Below are positions 35,499 to 47,757 of a stretch of DNA of 64,000 nt, piece after piece (the first letter of the stretch is position 1; each line of letters begins with the position of its first letter). Below the pieces are notes generated by a model, which had not been told where the DNA came from, searched no databases, and worked only from the letters and a program-made list of their open reading frames with translations. Both the position numbers and the translations under genes were made by a program. This stretch comes from Amyloporia xantha (taxonomy: Eukaryota > Basidiomycota > Agaricomycetes > Polyporales > Adustoporiaceae), in NCBI GenBank assembly GCA_036971615.1, contig JAYKKR010000020.1, positions 1-64,000 of the forward strand, read 5' to 3'.

Positions 35499-38125
35499 CT
35501 TGGCGACCCTCTACGACGTGGTGGTACTAGTAGGGACGGTGGGCGAGTGCCGGGCACGAAAGGGGCGGATGTGACTCAAGTAGGGACACCGAGGCGACGG
35601 AAGGGAATGCGGGGGCAAGAGGGCCTATATAGGCATAAGTGTTGGTGCAGAAGAGGAGCATGCCTCGCACGGAAAAGGAAGCGAAGGCCTCTGCCTGTGA
35701 ACATCTACTTCCAGTCTCGGGCTTCGAGACCCCTGCGGACCCTGCCCTCACATGTTCCACCATCAGATTCCGCGTATGGCTTGCGCCCACAACCTCCCAA
35801 GAACCAACCGCAACAGTATGTAGGACGTACCGATTCAAGTCGCGTTACCCGCCTGTCAGACGCTTTGGAAAAGGGCTCTCAAGCACTTTGTACTGGAAGC
35901 TGTGTTGTCAGACAATAGCACATATTCCATGGATGGCAGACCTTCCGAGGAGTGCTGAGAAGTGCTGAGCCGTAATTTGATGGACATTCATGAGGTACGC
36001 CCACTGTCTATAAAAGGCTATCAGATTGGTTCTAAATCTGGCACATTTCCGGAGACTTGTCCGGGCAGCAACCTTATGATTATAATACTACGTCGTGATT
36101 CGACCAGTACAGCATCTGCACCGGTACTAGCATCTGTATCAATGTTGCCTTCTCCACCAAAATCAAGGAGCTCATAATAAGCTCTATCTCAACCTAGCTC
36201 TGCTGCGATTTGGACTGTCAGTCCGCCACTTTGTAGCTGAAGAGTCGAAGAGGTCACCAAGCTTGACAGACAGACTTGTGAGTTTAAACTGCCGTCAGTT
36301 TTCTGACATGAAACAGGACTTTCGCGCAATGACTTGAAAATCGTTATTGCTACTTATATGTGGCTGCCGTGCGAAAAGTCTAGGCAATTTTTCGTCGAAC
36401 GACTGGTCGTCGAATATTCACATTAGTTGTCTCAACAACTAATGCGACCAGTCGCCGACCGGCATAACACTGCTCTGGATGGATGCGGACGTAGGCCGTG
36501 CTCGTCTCCAAAAAGCCTAGCTCGGGCTGATGCCGACGCTACACGCTCAACCGACGTCTTTGAGTATCGGTGTTTGCAAAACGGTGTACACCACTCGCTC
36601 TTCACAGGGACCAACGCTTGACAGAATTGTGAAGGAGTGAAATTTTTTAGTTTCCAAATATGCGAGCCGCGGCAGCAAATTGACAGCAGCCGTGTCTGAT
36701 GGGATGTGCCACGGCCCCCCATTTCAGAAATAGCTGGAGAGGTACACGATCTTCCTCTTTCCAGGGACATCAGGTAAAGCCACAACGTCATCCTCCCACT
36801 CAGCGAACTCGGCAGGCAGGCCTCGACAGGAGGGAGGCCGGACTGCCTGAAGTCGTTGCAGAGATGGTGTCCGTTGTCACGACCGCCCCGGCAGTGCGTT
36901 TACCCATTCCACGCAAACGGCGTGGATATGGCGGGTTCATTTTTCTATTCTCTCGACACGAAGTCGTACTTGCCACAAGGCCTGTGTGGTCTCAGCCGGT
37001 CCCACTCCAAGCCTTGGCTCCTCTGCATCCTGGGTCCAGTCACGCGACGCAGTCAAATAAGCTCATCAGGAATTTGCTGTCAGTGTCAGCGCGCATCTTT
37101 GGATAATTGCAAGAGAGCGCCGGAATGCTTCTGGAAACCTGATCTATCAGAGGGTCACTGTCATTGTCAATATACTCAGCTGGAGTGTGGCAGACTCTGT
37201 TAGGCTACTCTGCTGCCGTTGCTTTCGACATTGGGCGTCGGCCAAGGGCCAGATCTGCAGGGGTGTGTATTTACACTCGGGTGTGCAGTGCGGCCCCGGC
37301 ATCTCAACTCGACGGTTAGGATCATCAGCGTTCTCGGAAATACAACTCTCATCCCCGACACATCCCCGACAATTTCTGCAATTGGGAGCGAGCGGTAAAA
37401 ATTTGGCATCTTTTTCGTTCCGACGCCCTGTCGGGCTTCTATGCCTCTTCTCCGCTCAGAATTACTGGAGTTCTGGGTGACAGCGGTAGGGTCCACAGTA
37501 TATGGGCTTCGCCCCAACGTTATCGTTAAACTCCAGTATGACATAACCTCAGGACCGCAGAAGCAGAACCGTGACTAACCGCAAACGAAGTGTGGCACTT
37601 ATCTCAGTTATCTAGGCACTTTGTTCGGCATCGTCGGGCTGCTCATTGGATTGGCTTCGAACGGGTTGGCTTTGAACGCCTCCGCATGGGATCATGTCTC
37701 ACAATCATCGTGGCCGCGGAGGGTTCCAAGACCCCGGCTGATACCCCAAGAGCCTCAGTCCCTTAAGGTCCGAACATAGGGCAAAAAAATCGAAAATATT
37801 CGATCCAAAGGGCCGAAATTGGGGCCATACGAACTCGCGAAGAGGACAAAGGTGGTAGGAGATGTTCACGTGCTCCGTCGTGTGTGTCACATACACATTA
37901 AACGCGTGATGAGCGCCTGGCACGCGGCACAGGAAATTGGGCTGGGGACACTGTTTCAGCCTAGAATTAATTTACACAGGGTTGTTACGATCTCGCTGAC
38001 GGATTCCTGTTGTCCGCATGGAAACCCGAGAGCTCGGGTCGATTTCACAATCCATAACTTGCTACGGATGAACCAGCGATGATCTGCCAGCGCTGATTGA
38101 GGCCCATATAGCTAAGCGAATCTGC
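35499..38125. other. Long region without a recognisable gene
   Basis: Open frames of up to 135 codons occur on both strands without domain motifs or coherent splice structure. A strong stem-loop at 36400-36454 is listed separately. The right edge is the target duplication of the second foldback element. Confidence 0.35.
36400..36454. repeat. Nested stem-loop
   Basis: CGACTGGTCG at 36400-36409 pairs with CGACCAGTCG at 36445-36454. Inside it ATTAGTTGT (36422-36430) pairs with ACAACTAAT (36435-36443) around a four-base loop. Two perfect stems with an unpaired segment between them give a 55-bp interrupted palindrome outside any gene. Confidence 0.7.
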
Positions 38126-38133
38126 AAAAATCC
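38126..38133. repeat. Target-site duplication, left copy (AAAAATCC)
   Basis: Matches AAAAATCG at 41578-41585 in seven of eight bases, flanking the second foldback element. Confidence 0.6.
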
Positions 38134-41100
38134 ACCAACTTATGTATACCTGGTGCACCAAATAGCGGATAAGCCCCCAGACCCGTTATGCACCAGGCAG
38201 GCTATCTGCCTGTACCCTGGTGCATCATTTCCAGGGGCTTCGCCGGACCCTCCGGGGCCTCCTAGCTTTCGCCGTAGGCCCCCCCGGCATCACGGCTAGT
38301 TACTATATCTGGTAGGTATGTATTCCGAGTGCCCTAGATCATTTATTTAATGGTGGAATATATATTTTGGATGGCACACTCATTTGGACATCAAAAATGT
38401 ACAAAAATAGCAAAGAAAATCATTTTTATTTTCGTTTCACTAGCTACAGAGTACAATCATAACAAAAGCTATTACAGTAGCTACGTTCAGCAGACAGGCC
38501 GAGCGGGGGGAGGGGGGAGCGAGCACGGGCAGGAAGCGTGCACGGGTGGCGAGCAAACAAGCGAGCACGGGTGGCGAGCGAATGCGGGGCGAGCGTACAC
38601 GGGTAGCGAGCGAACACGGGCGGGGTAAGTGCATAGTGGCGAGTGGGGAGCGTCGATCGTCGAGAGGGAGCCTCACGCCTTGAGCGCGAGCGCGGAGCCG
38701 GGAGCGCGAAGCGGCAAGTGGCGAACGGCGTCGAGCCGGAGCGTCGAGCGAGGGGCGGGGAGTGGGGAGCGGGGAGCGGGGAGCGTTGAGGGGGAGCGTC
38801 CAGTGAGGGTGTCGAGCGGCGGGTGGGGAGCGGCGTCGAGCCGGAGCGTCGAGCATCGAGCATCGAGCGAGCGGGGAGCGGGAGTGGGGAGCGGGGAGCG
38901 GCATTGAGCCGGACCGTCGAATGTCGAGCGAGGAGCGGGGAGCGTTGAGGGGGAGCGTTGAGGGGGAGCGTCGAGCGGCGGGTGGGGAGCGGCGTCGAGC
39001 CGGAGCGTCGAGCATCGAGCATCGAGCGAGCGGGGAGCGGGAGTGGGGAGCGGGGAGCGGCATTGAGCCGGACCGTCGAATGTCGAGCGAGGAGCGGGGA
39101 GCGGGGAGCGTTGAGGGGGAGCATTGAGGGAGAGCGTCGAGCGGCGGGTGGGGAGCGGCGTCGAGCCGGAGTGTCGAGCTGCGTCGAGGGGGGAGCGGGA
39201 GCATCGAGGGGGAGCGTCCAGTGAGGAGCGTCGAGCGGCGGGTGGGGAGCGGCGAGGGGGGAGCAGCGTCGAGCGGCGTCGAGGGGGAGCGGGAGCGTCG
39301 GGGGGGACCAGGTAGTGGGAGGCCGGGCCCGAGGAGCTGAGCAGCCTCGACGCAGCTCTGCGCGTCGAGGGCGGAGGTATGGTGTCGGTCCGGGTCGCTT
39401 ACAGCGCCGTCAGCCTGGGTAACAAACGGCTGGTCAGCGGATGAAGAACACAAAAGGAGAAAACACTTACATTATGACGCTGCTCGCAGGCAGCAGCGGG
39501 ACGACGACGACGCCGTTGTTGTCGTGGTCGTGGTCGTCGAGCAGACACCAAGGGCGACGCGTCACGATTGGCAGTCGGGAAATGCCGGCCTGCCCAATAT
39601 GGAAGGCGTCTTATCGGTCTTACATCCGTCTTAATGTAGCTGAGGCACTCAATAGTGCCTCAATCTCCTCAAGAATTCGCATCAGAGCAGTAGAGTAGTA
39701 CTATAATATATTTACCAAAAATGAGACGTACAAGACAAGATCTGCTAGGTGAGGAAGAGCCCCGAGTCGGCCGAGGCCTTGCGCAGCCAATCAGGTGGCG
39801 CGCTCAGCCAGGCGCGACTGAATGGTCGAAATGTTCGCAAGCCGACCTACACCGCCGTTTCGAACAGCGCCGCCGCAAATGCTTACCTATCCGCACAGAA
39901 TGTGGACGGAGTACATCTTTATATGATATATATTACAGGGTAACTTTTATTCTACCTCTGCATAGGCTATTGCTCATGAGATTTACCAAAATATGCCGAT
40001 TTTTCACTCTTCTGGAACCCAAATATGTATGTTTCGTTTATATCTCTCTAAGGAAGTTGAGGATTATCTAAACAACTGATTTATATACTATTCCATACAT
40101 TCTAATTACTTTCAATTTGTTACATAGCGACGATACCTGCTCAGAACCGTCGTACTCGCTGAGCAGCACGAGCACGACTTCAGCCACATACCCAAATCGG
40201 GTATCCCGGCTGTTTCCGCGCTGTGCGCCAACTGCGACGCGTCAGCGTTGGTCGTCTGCTCGACGTCGTCCTCGACGGTGACGACGTCCCGCTGCTCCCT
40301 GCGAGCAGCGTCTTAAGGTAAGTCTCTTCTTGTTTTGTGTTTTGCATCCGCTGACTAACTGTTTGCTGCCCAGTCTGACGGCGCTATAAGCGACCCCGAC
40401 CGACAACCACCACACCTCCGCCCTCGACGCAGTTCTGCGCGTCGAGGCTGCTCAGCTCCTCGCGCCTGGCTCGACGCTCTCAGCTCCCCGCTCCTCGCTC
40501 AAGTCTCCCCGCTCCTCAAATCTCCCCGCTCGACGCCGCCCCCTCGACGCCGCTCCCCACTCGGCGCTCCCTGCTCCCCGCTTGACGCCACTCCCCGCTT
40601 GACGCCGCTCTCGCTCGAGGCTCACCGCTCGCCGCTCGAGGCTCTCACTCGAGGCTCCTGGCTCCTCACTCGACGCTCCCGCTCAACACCGCTCTCGCTC
40701 GACACTCGACGCTCCCGCTCGATACTCGATGCCCGCTCGAGGATCTCGCTCGACGCTCCCCGCTCTCGGCTTCCCACTCCTCACTCGACGCTCCCCACTC
40801 GACGCTGCTCCCCACTCGACGCTCCCACTCGACGCCCTCGGTTCGACGCGCGATGCGGCTCCCCAGTCGACACTCCCGCTCCCGCTCCCGCTCCCACTCG
40901 ACGCTCGACGCCGACCTATGCTCCCTGCTCCCCGCTCGACGCAGCTCCTTACTTGACGCTCCCGCTCCCCACTCGACGCCCCGGCTCGACGCTCTCCCGC
41001 TCGACACCGCTCCCCGCTCGATACTCAATGCTCGACGCTTGCTGCTCGCACCGCCTGTACCCCGACACTTGACCTGTCCCTGCCTGCTCGCCCACTCGAT

Positions 41101-41577
41101 GCTCGCCCCATCCCCACTCGCCTCGCCCGCCCGATGCTTGACCCGCCCCCACTCGTTCGCCCCACTAACACCCTGCTCGCTTGCGCGGGTGCTCCCGCTG
41201 CCTGCCTGTTTGGCCCGCTCATCTGAACCTACGTAAATATTCTAGTTTTGATATAGTGTATGCAGTAGGTACCCTGTAGTTACTGGAATACAACATATCT
41301 TTTTGTGAATTTTTATGTTTTATTTGAGCCAAAAATACCCTAAAATACATAGTCTGCCATATACTGAATGACCCAGGGCTCACGGAATACATACCTACCC
41401 AATATAGTAACTAGCCGTGATGCCGGGGGGGCCTACGGCGAAAGCTAGGAGGCCCCGGAGGGTCCGGCGAAGCCCCTGGAAATGATGCACCAGGGTACAG
41501 GCAGATAGCCTGCCTGGTGCATAACGGGTCTGGGGGCTTATCCGCTATTTGGTGCATCAACGGTACATAAGCAGCTG
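38134..41577 (+). mobile_element. Foldback transposable element, copy 2 (3444 bp), inverted relative to copy 1
   Basis: It begins with the B end ACCAACTTATGTATACCTGG and finishes with the A end ACGGTACATAAGCAGCTG, the reverse of copy 1. Termini of about 200 bp (38134-38335 and 41378-41577) are nearly identical inverted repeats. Satellite arms of GAGCGTCGAGCGGGGAGC-type units occupy 38640-39320, with complements at 40440-41040; GAGCACGGGTGGCGAGC units at 38510-38640 have counterparts near 41090-41180. The paired inner segments around GACGCTGCTCGCAGGCAGCA (39476 and, reversed, about 40290) flank the central region. No transposase is encoded. The 337-codon leftward frame across 38440-39453 is only Ser/Pro/Arg-rich translation of the satellite. 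Confidence 0.85.
39721..40071 (+). CDS. Central open frame of foldback element, copy 2
   Basis: The 116-codon frame MRRTRQDLLGEEEPRVGRG continues AQPIRWRAQPGATEWSK and ends with hydrophobic FILPLHRLLLM and YVCFVYISL blocks. It lines up with the copy 1 frame (21916-22245) in the same orientation relative to the A and B ends. Similarity is strongest in the first 50 codons and also holds at the DNA level around a CCAAT box. It could be a small protein, a promoter segment or both. Confidence 0.35.
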   Translation: MRRTRQDLLGEEEPRVGRGLAQPIRWRAQPGATEWSKCSQADLHRRFEQRRRKCLPIRTECGRSTSLYDIYYRVTFILPLHRLLLMRFTKICRFFTLLEPKYVCFVYISLRKLRII

Positions 41578-42246
41578 AAAAATCGCTGTTGTGTCCCTGC
41601 TCGTGCGACCGGGTCTGCAATTAACAACAACTTCCATGGAACCATCGACGATTCCGCCTGCTATAGACTAGTCTGGGAAGCGTCGCGAGCTCTGCAGTTT
41701 ACATGCAGCTGTTTTGAGACCGTAAAGTTCCAATTTCACGGGTTATGTTGAGTCCGAGCTGGGATTGTTGCCGAAAGGGAGAGACGCTGGCTGTGTATCC
41801 TTCGAAATTGGTATTGCGGGTGCCAATATTCCTCCTACCTGCAGACTGGCATGGCTGAGGCATGGCTAAGGAGACTTTATCTTGCAATTCAGTGCATTGT
41901 ACGCGTACGCGTCACTTTTATGGGTGTGAGCGTCTCATATAACAAACTTTGTACTCGTGCGTGCATCTCGACTCCCACTGCTAACAACAACGTCGAGCCT
42001 GTCAACCTCCACTAGCGCAGGCAATTTCTTTTCATCTATCTACGCAGTGATTCTCTACTACAACAGACCTGACAGAGTATCTCCGCAAGAGGTACGGTGC
42101 GGAGCGTTGTGCAGCTGTTGGGTGATTTTAATATAGATCGCTAATCCACCTGGAGACTCATGAAGACGCGGCCATTCGGCCATTTGGATCCAGCGTACTA
42201 CTTAGTATTCTGAATTCCACTGGTTCCTGTTATTGCCATAAGTATC
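41578..42246. promoter_or_regulatory. Upstream region of the Zn2Cys6 factor gene
   Basis: About 670 bp between the element and the regulator start codon. No gene is seen. Pyrimidine-rich DNA near 42000-42060 may mark the transcription start. The element's insertion here could have changed the promoter. Confidence 0.35.
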
Positions 42247-45200
42247 ATGTTGCCCAGGTCTGGAGGCGACAATTCAGACAGATCAGACGACGAATACGGA
42301 GACGGGCCGTCTGGAAGGGGGACCACCCAGAACTCCAAGCGGAGTCAACGAGGTAGGCATATACCCCTAATTCCGTTACGAGAACACCTCTTTGTTGGCG
42401 GCACTAGATCATATTTGTTTTCCTTCCAGCTTGTGACAGATGTCGCAAATCGAAGAGCAAATGTGAACCTGCCCTTTCGCGGGGAGCACGCTGTAGAGGT
42501 TGCCTGGCAGCCGAAACTGGTAAGGAATTTGACATTGAATCCATGATATAAGATCCTTCAGTTTACTCTCTAATACGGAAATAGAATGCACCTTCTCAGG
42601 TATGTATTCGAGCCATAGTGTCATTTTAGGCGGCAGACTGAAGACGGCCAAGGTCCCACATTCCGGCGAGGCCCCCCAAAAGGCTATATCCAGGCGTTGG
42701 AACATCGATTACACCAAATGGAAAGCATGCTTGCTGCGATCATGTCTTCAAAAGACATGCGTGCTAAGGGAGTCATTAGTGATCTTCGCAGAGATGATTT
42801 AGCACAAAACATTCTAAACGGAGTAGACTTGGGTCCATTCGTGCGTTAACTGCTTGCCGACGTCCTAACACGACAGCGCCTAAAATGTACTAGGGTCCCA
42901 CTGGCAGGATAAAACACTCCGTAGACCCCACACAAGATAACTTTTTCGCATCCATCGTGAGTGCGGCTCCACCGAAACAGGCGAGCGACCGTTCGCGACG
43001 ACAATCGAGGACGACCCGCGAGAGTGTTACGCAGAAGAGTGAGTGTATTCACATGATATGCGGCGACGTCCTTACCCTTTGAATTTTTGCAGATCCATCC
43101 GTTCTGGTGCGCCCGACGCTAGAGTGGCAAGACCTACTGTCCGAATCTCTTGCGCGCTGGTCTATGCAAGGTCGAGAAGCCGACGGTGCGCAGGCTTCAC
43201 AGAGCCTTTCCCAAAGTGCCAACGGAAGCGCCCCTTCCACCTCGGATACCCCTCAAGAGATAGCGAGACAGAAACGCCGACTGGACATACCATGGGGTGC
43301 TCCAGACCTCGATTGGAATGAGTTGCACGATATAGCGGGTAAGTGGTCGAAGAAGGACAGTTGTTCCATCACTTATTATGCTCCCGAGACAGACCAAGAC
43401 GACGTGGACAATACCGCTGATGCCTTGGGCAATCTCTCAATTGATGAGAACAAAGAGGTGCGTGAGTGTGGATCGCCGCTTGATTTGACTTTTCACTCTG
43501 TCGAATTTGCCCCGTCTATCAGGTCCGCTACCACGACAATACTTGCGGATTATATCTCTTTCTCAAAGATGACAAAGGCCATAGCCGTAACGTAGGGGGT
43601 ATATGGTATGTCTAGATGTGAATTTATTGTGATGCCTCTCTCGGAATAGTATCATCTACAGGCAGTTTCCGATATCCCACCTTTGGCCCGGCATTTCGCG
43701 TATTAACCCAGCTCACGACCAACCACAACTGGCGACCATTTTACCCCCACAGGAAAAGCAGGATCATCTTATCAAACTCTACTTCACTTATGTCAATCCC
43801 ACGTTTCCCGTTGTTGACGAGGTGTCTTTCATGGAACAATATGAAGTCTTCAGGTATATCTTCTCTCCCCACGATTTGACTACTGCTTATATTATATCGA
43901 TCGCTGGTAGGGCCTCAAAGTAGATTGTGCTCTTTTGTTTGTATGATTCGCATCGACTGATCTCATTGTATCAGCCATTCAGAACTAAATCAGGCAGCAG
44001 TTGATGTCCTCTCACAACCTAATAGACCGGAGCGGATGCAGAAGCTGTCTATGCTCTTATTATTTTCTATGTTCGCATTTGCCGCCCACTATTCCGAGCA
44101 AGAGAGACGGATGGCACCGCATGGTCAGCAGGCGGATATTGGGGCATATTATTACGCCACTGCTCGCAAAATCCTCGGTGAGTATAACCGAACTCAAACC
44201 CCGACGAGACATGTTGATTGATTTTTTGTAACCATGCAGATACTATCTATCATGAAATTCGGACATCGACGTGCCAAGCTCTCATTCTCCTCGGCGTGCG
44301 TGAATTTGGTATAGGCAAGCGCTGTCACTGCTGTCTAGTGGGCAGGAATGGTCCTCATTGTCGTGATCAATTATAGGAAGTCCTGAGGCGGGTTGGCTTC
44401 ACATCGGTAAGCGAGTATTTTGATAACGTGCATTCACCGACGTCGACCGCTCTCTGCTCGGTGGGGAGGTCGCTTTTGCCGTAGACTCGTTCGCACTCTA
44501 TGCGACTCGGCCTCTGTGGTGTTTGTGGCATCATCAACGATAAACTACGTTAATGGTGAAACAAATACGTCGAAGACAGTGATGCGATTGTCTTCTACAA
44601 CTAAACGAGAACAACACACTGAATCACTCTTTTCAACAGGCATGGCGCTGAGAATGGTATGTTCGTTGTACAACAAGGAGGAGTGCAATAATTCAGTGAC
44701 GAGTCCTCAGGCGTTCGATCTGGGATTAAATCGAAACTCAGAGAAATGGCGGCAAAATGGACGCGAGCTCTTCACTCCTGCTGAGATTCAGATCCGCAGG
44801 CGAATATGGTGGGCATGTTGTCTAGCAGACAAGTAAGCAGCGGCCATACGAACTTTAGATCGTGTCTTCTCACTTCTTTCATAAAGGTACTCTGCCCACT
44901 TTTTAGGTGCGGATTTCGGCCGCTTCCCTGTAATATCCTTCATTCATTTTCTTCAGGACGCCCAATGGGAATCAACGAGGCTGACTTCTCGACTTTGTTA
45001 CCCGATGTGCCTGATGTAGGCCAAATGTCCTTTCACTTTGAATGCTGACGCTGAGAGCAAGACATTCTAGAACGATGCGGATCAGACCTGGACGCCTACA
45101 GATGACGCCCTCGTAGGTCGTCACAGCTCATCAATTCCGGCCAACTTTATCGCTTACTTCCGAGAAGCAGCATCCCTTAGTATGCTTCTGACAGAATGCG

Positions 45201-46613
45201 CAAGCTGTTTGCTGATAATGTCTTTGTAGCGGTCATCCACGGCGAAGTTGTTGACAAGATGTATCCTGTCTCCCGTGTACATTCGTCCAAGCGTGTTATT
45301 ATGGAAGAGCTTCATGCACGGCTCATTCAATGGTCTCTTAACCTTCCAGAGGCTCTGCAATATTCTCCAGGCTCTACGCGGTCTTGCCCGCCTCCACACG
45401 TGCTCGTAATGCACTGCTATTACTGGGCTACCATGCTGCTACTCCACAGGCCATTGTATGTGATGGCTTGCCCGTTTCCCATCTTATTAACCGCTGACTG
45501 TTTATATAGTATGCCCAAAAATCCTCAGTGCGTTAAAGATGCTCGTATGTCGATGCACATCGCTTGAGCTGTTTGTTTCAGTCAGCAGAATTCTCCTGGG
45601 ATCACAACAAATGACGGTGACATTGTTCCAAGAAAATCTTACAATATTTGTCGGTGCGCGGCATCCCACATCTGTACTTTCAGTCAGTCCCCCAGTTTAG
45701 AAGTGGGTTTGAACAGTCTTAATGAACATTTCTGCCATCAAGCTACAATTTATCAACAAAACTTTGATTTAAAGTATGGGCATCCGTTTTTGACCACGTC
45801 CCTCCAAAGCGCTGGGTACGTTGAGGTACTATGTTCGTGCTACTTGTTCGTTGACGGATGTATGATCAGGATCATGCATGTCATAACGCGTGAGTTATAT
45901 GTAAATAGCATGGCGCGGATTTGACCTCCGTTTTAACTGACCGAGTGCCAAGTCAAACACTACCCGCAGGACCAACAAGCAATCACTGGTTTGCGTGAGT
46001 GCTTCGCCGCGTGTGAAAGCATGAAGGTATCTGGAATTCTTCTCCGGAAGAATTTTGGCTGAATCGATCTGGCTAGGAATCTTGGCCCGTCGCCGTCCGG
46101 GTGAGGGACCTACTTCTGGGCAGTGGGGTTCGGCTGGATCCAGAACAAGCCCCCTCTCCTGGTCGTCCTCTCAAGCGATCTGCGCAACTTGCCCTTGATG
46201 AAGATGATGTATCCCCACTTCCTGAACCGCCCAATTTCCACCATGCCGAGCCGCAGCAGGTTTCGATCGGAATGCAAATGGCAGAACCTCAGCCATCGGG
46301 TTTCAGTACGACGTCGTTTCCCATGCAAGGGGCGGGACATGAACTTCAAGGGAGTCTTCTGGAAGATCTTCTCGGCTCTAACGCACCTGACATCACATCG
46401 GCAATGGGCATGTCATCCGCATATGACTGGTGGATGCCAATGACCCCACCTGAGTACCCACCACCTTCCCACAGTCACGAAACATATCACAACTCTTATC
46501 TCATGATGCCGTCGCAGTCATTTACTTTCGATCAACACCAGCTGTCACCTGAATTCATACAAGGAATCAGGGACCCAGTCTTGCATTTTCCCTCAACTAA
46601 TAACATCCGATAA
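42247..46613 (+). CDS. Zn2Cys6 fungal transcription factor with Fungal_trans domain
   Basis: This is a nuclear DNA-binding regulator. Exon 1 gives an acidic/Ser-rich start (MLPRSGGDNSDRSDDEYGDG); exon 2 starts the binuclear zinc cluster ACDRCRKSKSKCEP, followed by CRGC and ECTF, so all six cysteines are present. FRRGPPKGYIQALEHRLHQM follows, a linker and dimerisation helix typical of basidiomycete members. The middle homology (Fungal_trans) region runs over about 43750-45600: LYFTYVNPTFPVVDEVSF, KLSMLLLFSMFAFAAHYS, YYYATARKIL, HIGMALRM-AFDLGLNRN, EIQIRRRIWWACCLADKYSA and GRPMGINEADFSTLLPDV. The C-terminal part is Pro/Ser/Gln-rich with KRSAQLALDEDD and MMPSQSFTFDQHQLSP, probably the activation region. 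About 12 introns are inferred. The layout matches xylanase-regulator-like (XlnR/Xyr1-type) proteins, but the target genes cannot be read from sequence. Confidence 0.9.
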
Positions 46614-47757
46614 AATGATACAACTTGTAGCGATACCTGTTACCGATGCATCGCACTGCTTTCGTCTGTTTTCAATGCATATGTAGTTCAACATTCGTGA
46701 TACTGGCCTTTCTGTACCACATTTTCCCATGATGTCTGAACTGCGTCGAACCTGACTTTAAAGACTGTCTTTCACTACATGGGTCTGTCGTAAGCCAAGA
46801 AAGATGGTCTTATTATTCTTACCATTGGGAGGTGGGAATTGTCCGGTTACTTCACACGGAGAGGGATGTGCGTTCCTGCTTCACAGCTATTTGCCTCGAC
46901 TATGATTAGGTGGAACTCCGCGAATATAACGTGATCACTGCTCACTTTGGACTGCCCTCCCGATAATGCACGCAGGCCCTGCGCTGGTGGGTATGGCGCC
47001 CGCGCGCGCTGCCTGGCTCCGGCATCGCATTGAACGTAGGGGAGCTGCGCGTGCTCTCGTCCAGCAGACGAACCGCTAATTCACATGCTTTGCAGGGAAC
47101 ACGCGCAGCGCTGCTGTCGCGCTGTCGAGTCGCCTACTGGACGGCCCGGACAGCGAGCACTAGTCCAGCTGAGAAGGTAGGTATTTTGTATCTACTTTAC
47201 TATTTCATCTCACTGCTCATGATTCGGGCGGACAGGGCGCCGTCTCGCAGCGGATCGGCGAATCTGCGCACGGAGTCGCTCACTTACTTGGCGCATGTGC
47301 GGATGGCAGACAGTACGGCCGAGACGCTGCAGCCTGATGTCTCCCACGTAAGTGCAAGATGGGCACGGCATCTGTCTGTTCGTGATAGCGGGGCGGGGAA
47401 GGGACTGCTTCAGGCGCCGCGCACGCAGCCATTCGGCGCATGGCTGTGTGCCTATCATGTAATCTACATGATCAACTATGAATATAACTGTTTTACAAAA
47501 TTTAGGTAGTGAATGTACTGCGCATGCCGAAAGCAACAGACCAAAGCGAGCGAAAGCTGATGGAAAGAATGTGTATGATCAGGGGTGGGTGACAACGCGC
47601 GTCGCACTCGGCGGCGTCCCTGTGACTGGAGTCTAGAGAGCGCGCGCGCATTCGTGAGAAACGTCGTGGAAACCGCCCCACCACCAGGGTATCGGGGGTA
47701 TCAATTGGATGACGTACAGTATGTACAGGGCAAGAGTTGCAATGTGGATGTGCAGGC
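46614..47757. other. Intergenic region, convergent genes
   Basis: The factor gene ends from the left and the membrane-protein gene ends from the right. Frames at 47030-47509 (+) and 47502-47936 (-) have no domain motif. Confidence 0.35.

Noticed and set aside
38440..39453. 337-codon leftward open frame
   Set aside because: It translates the GC-rich satellite arm of foldback element 2 into Ser/Pro/Arg repeats. Overlapping frames of similar length exist in other registers and no start context, domain or intron is seen.
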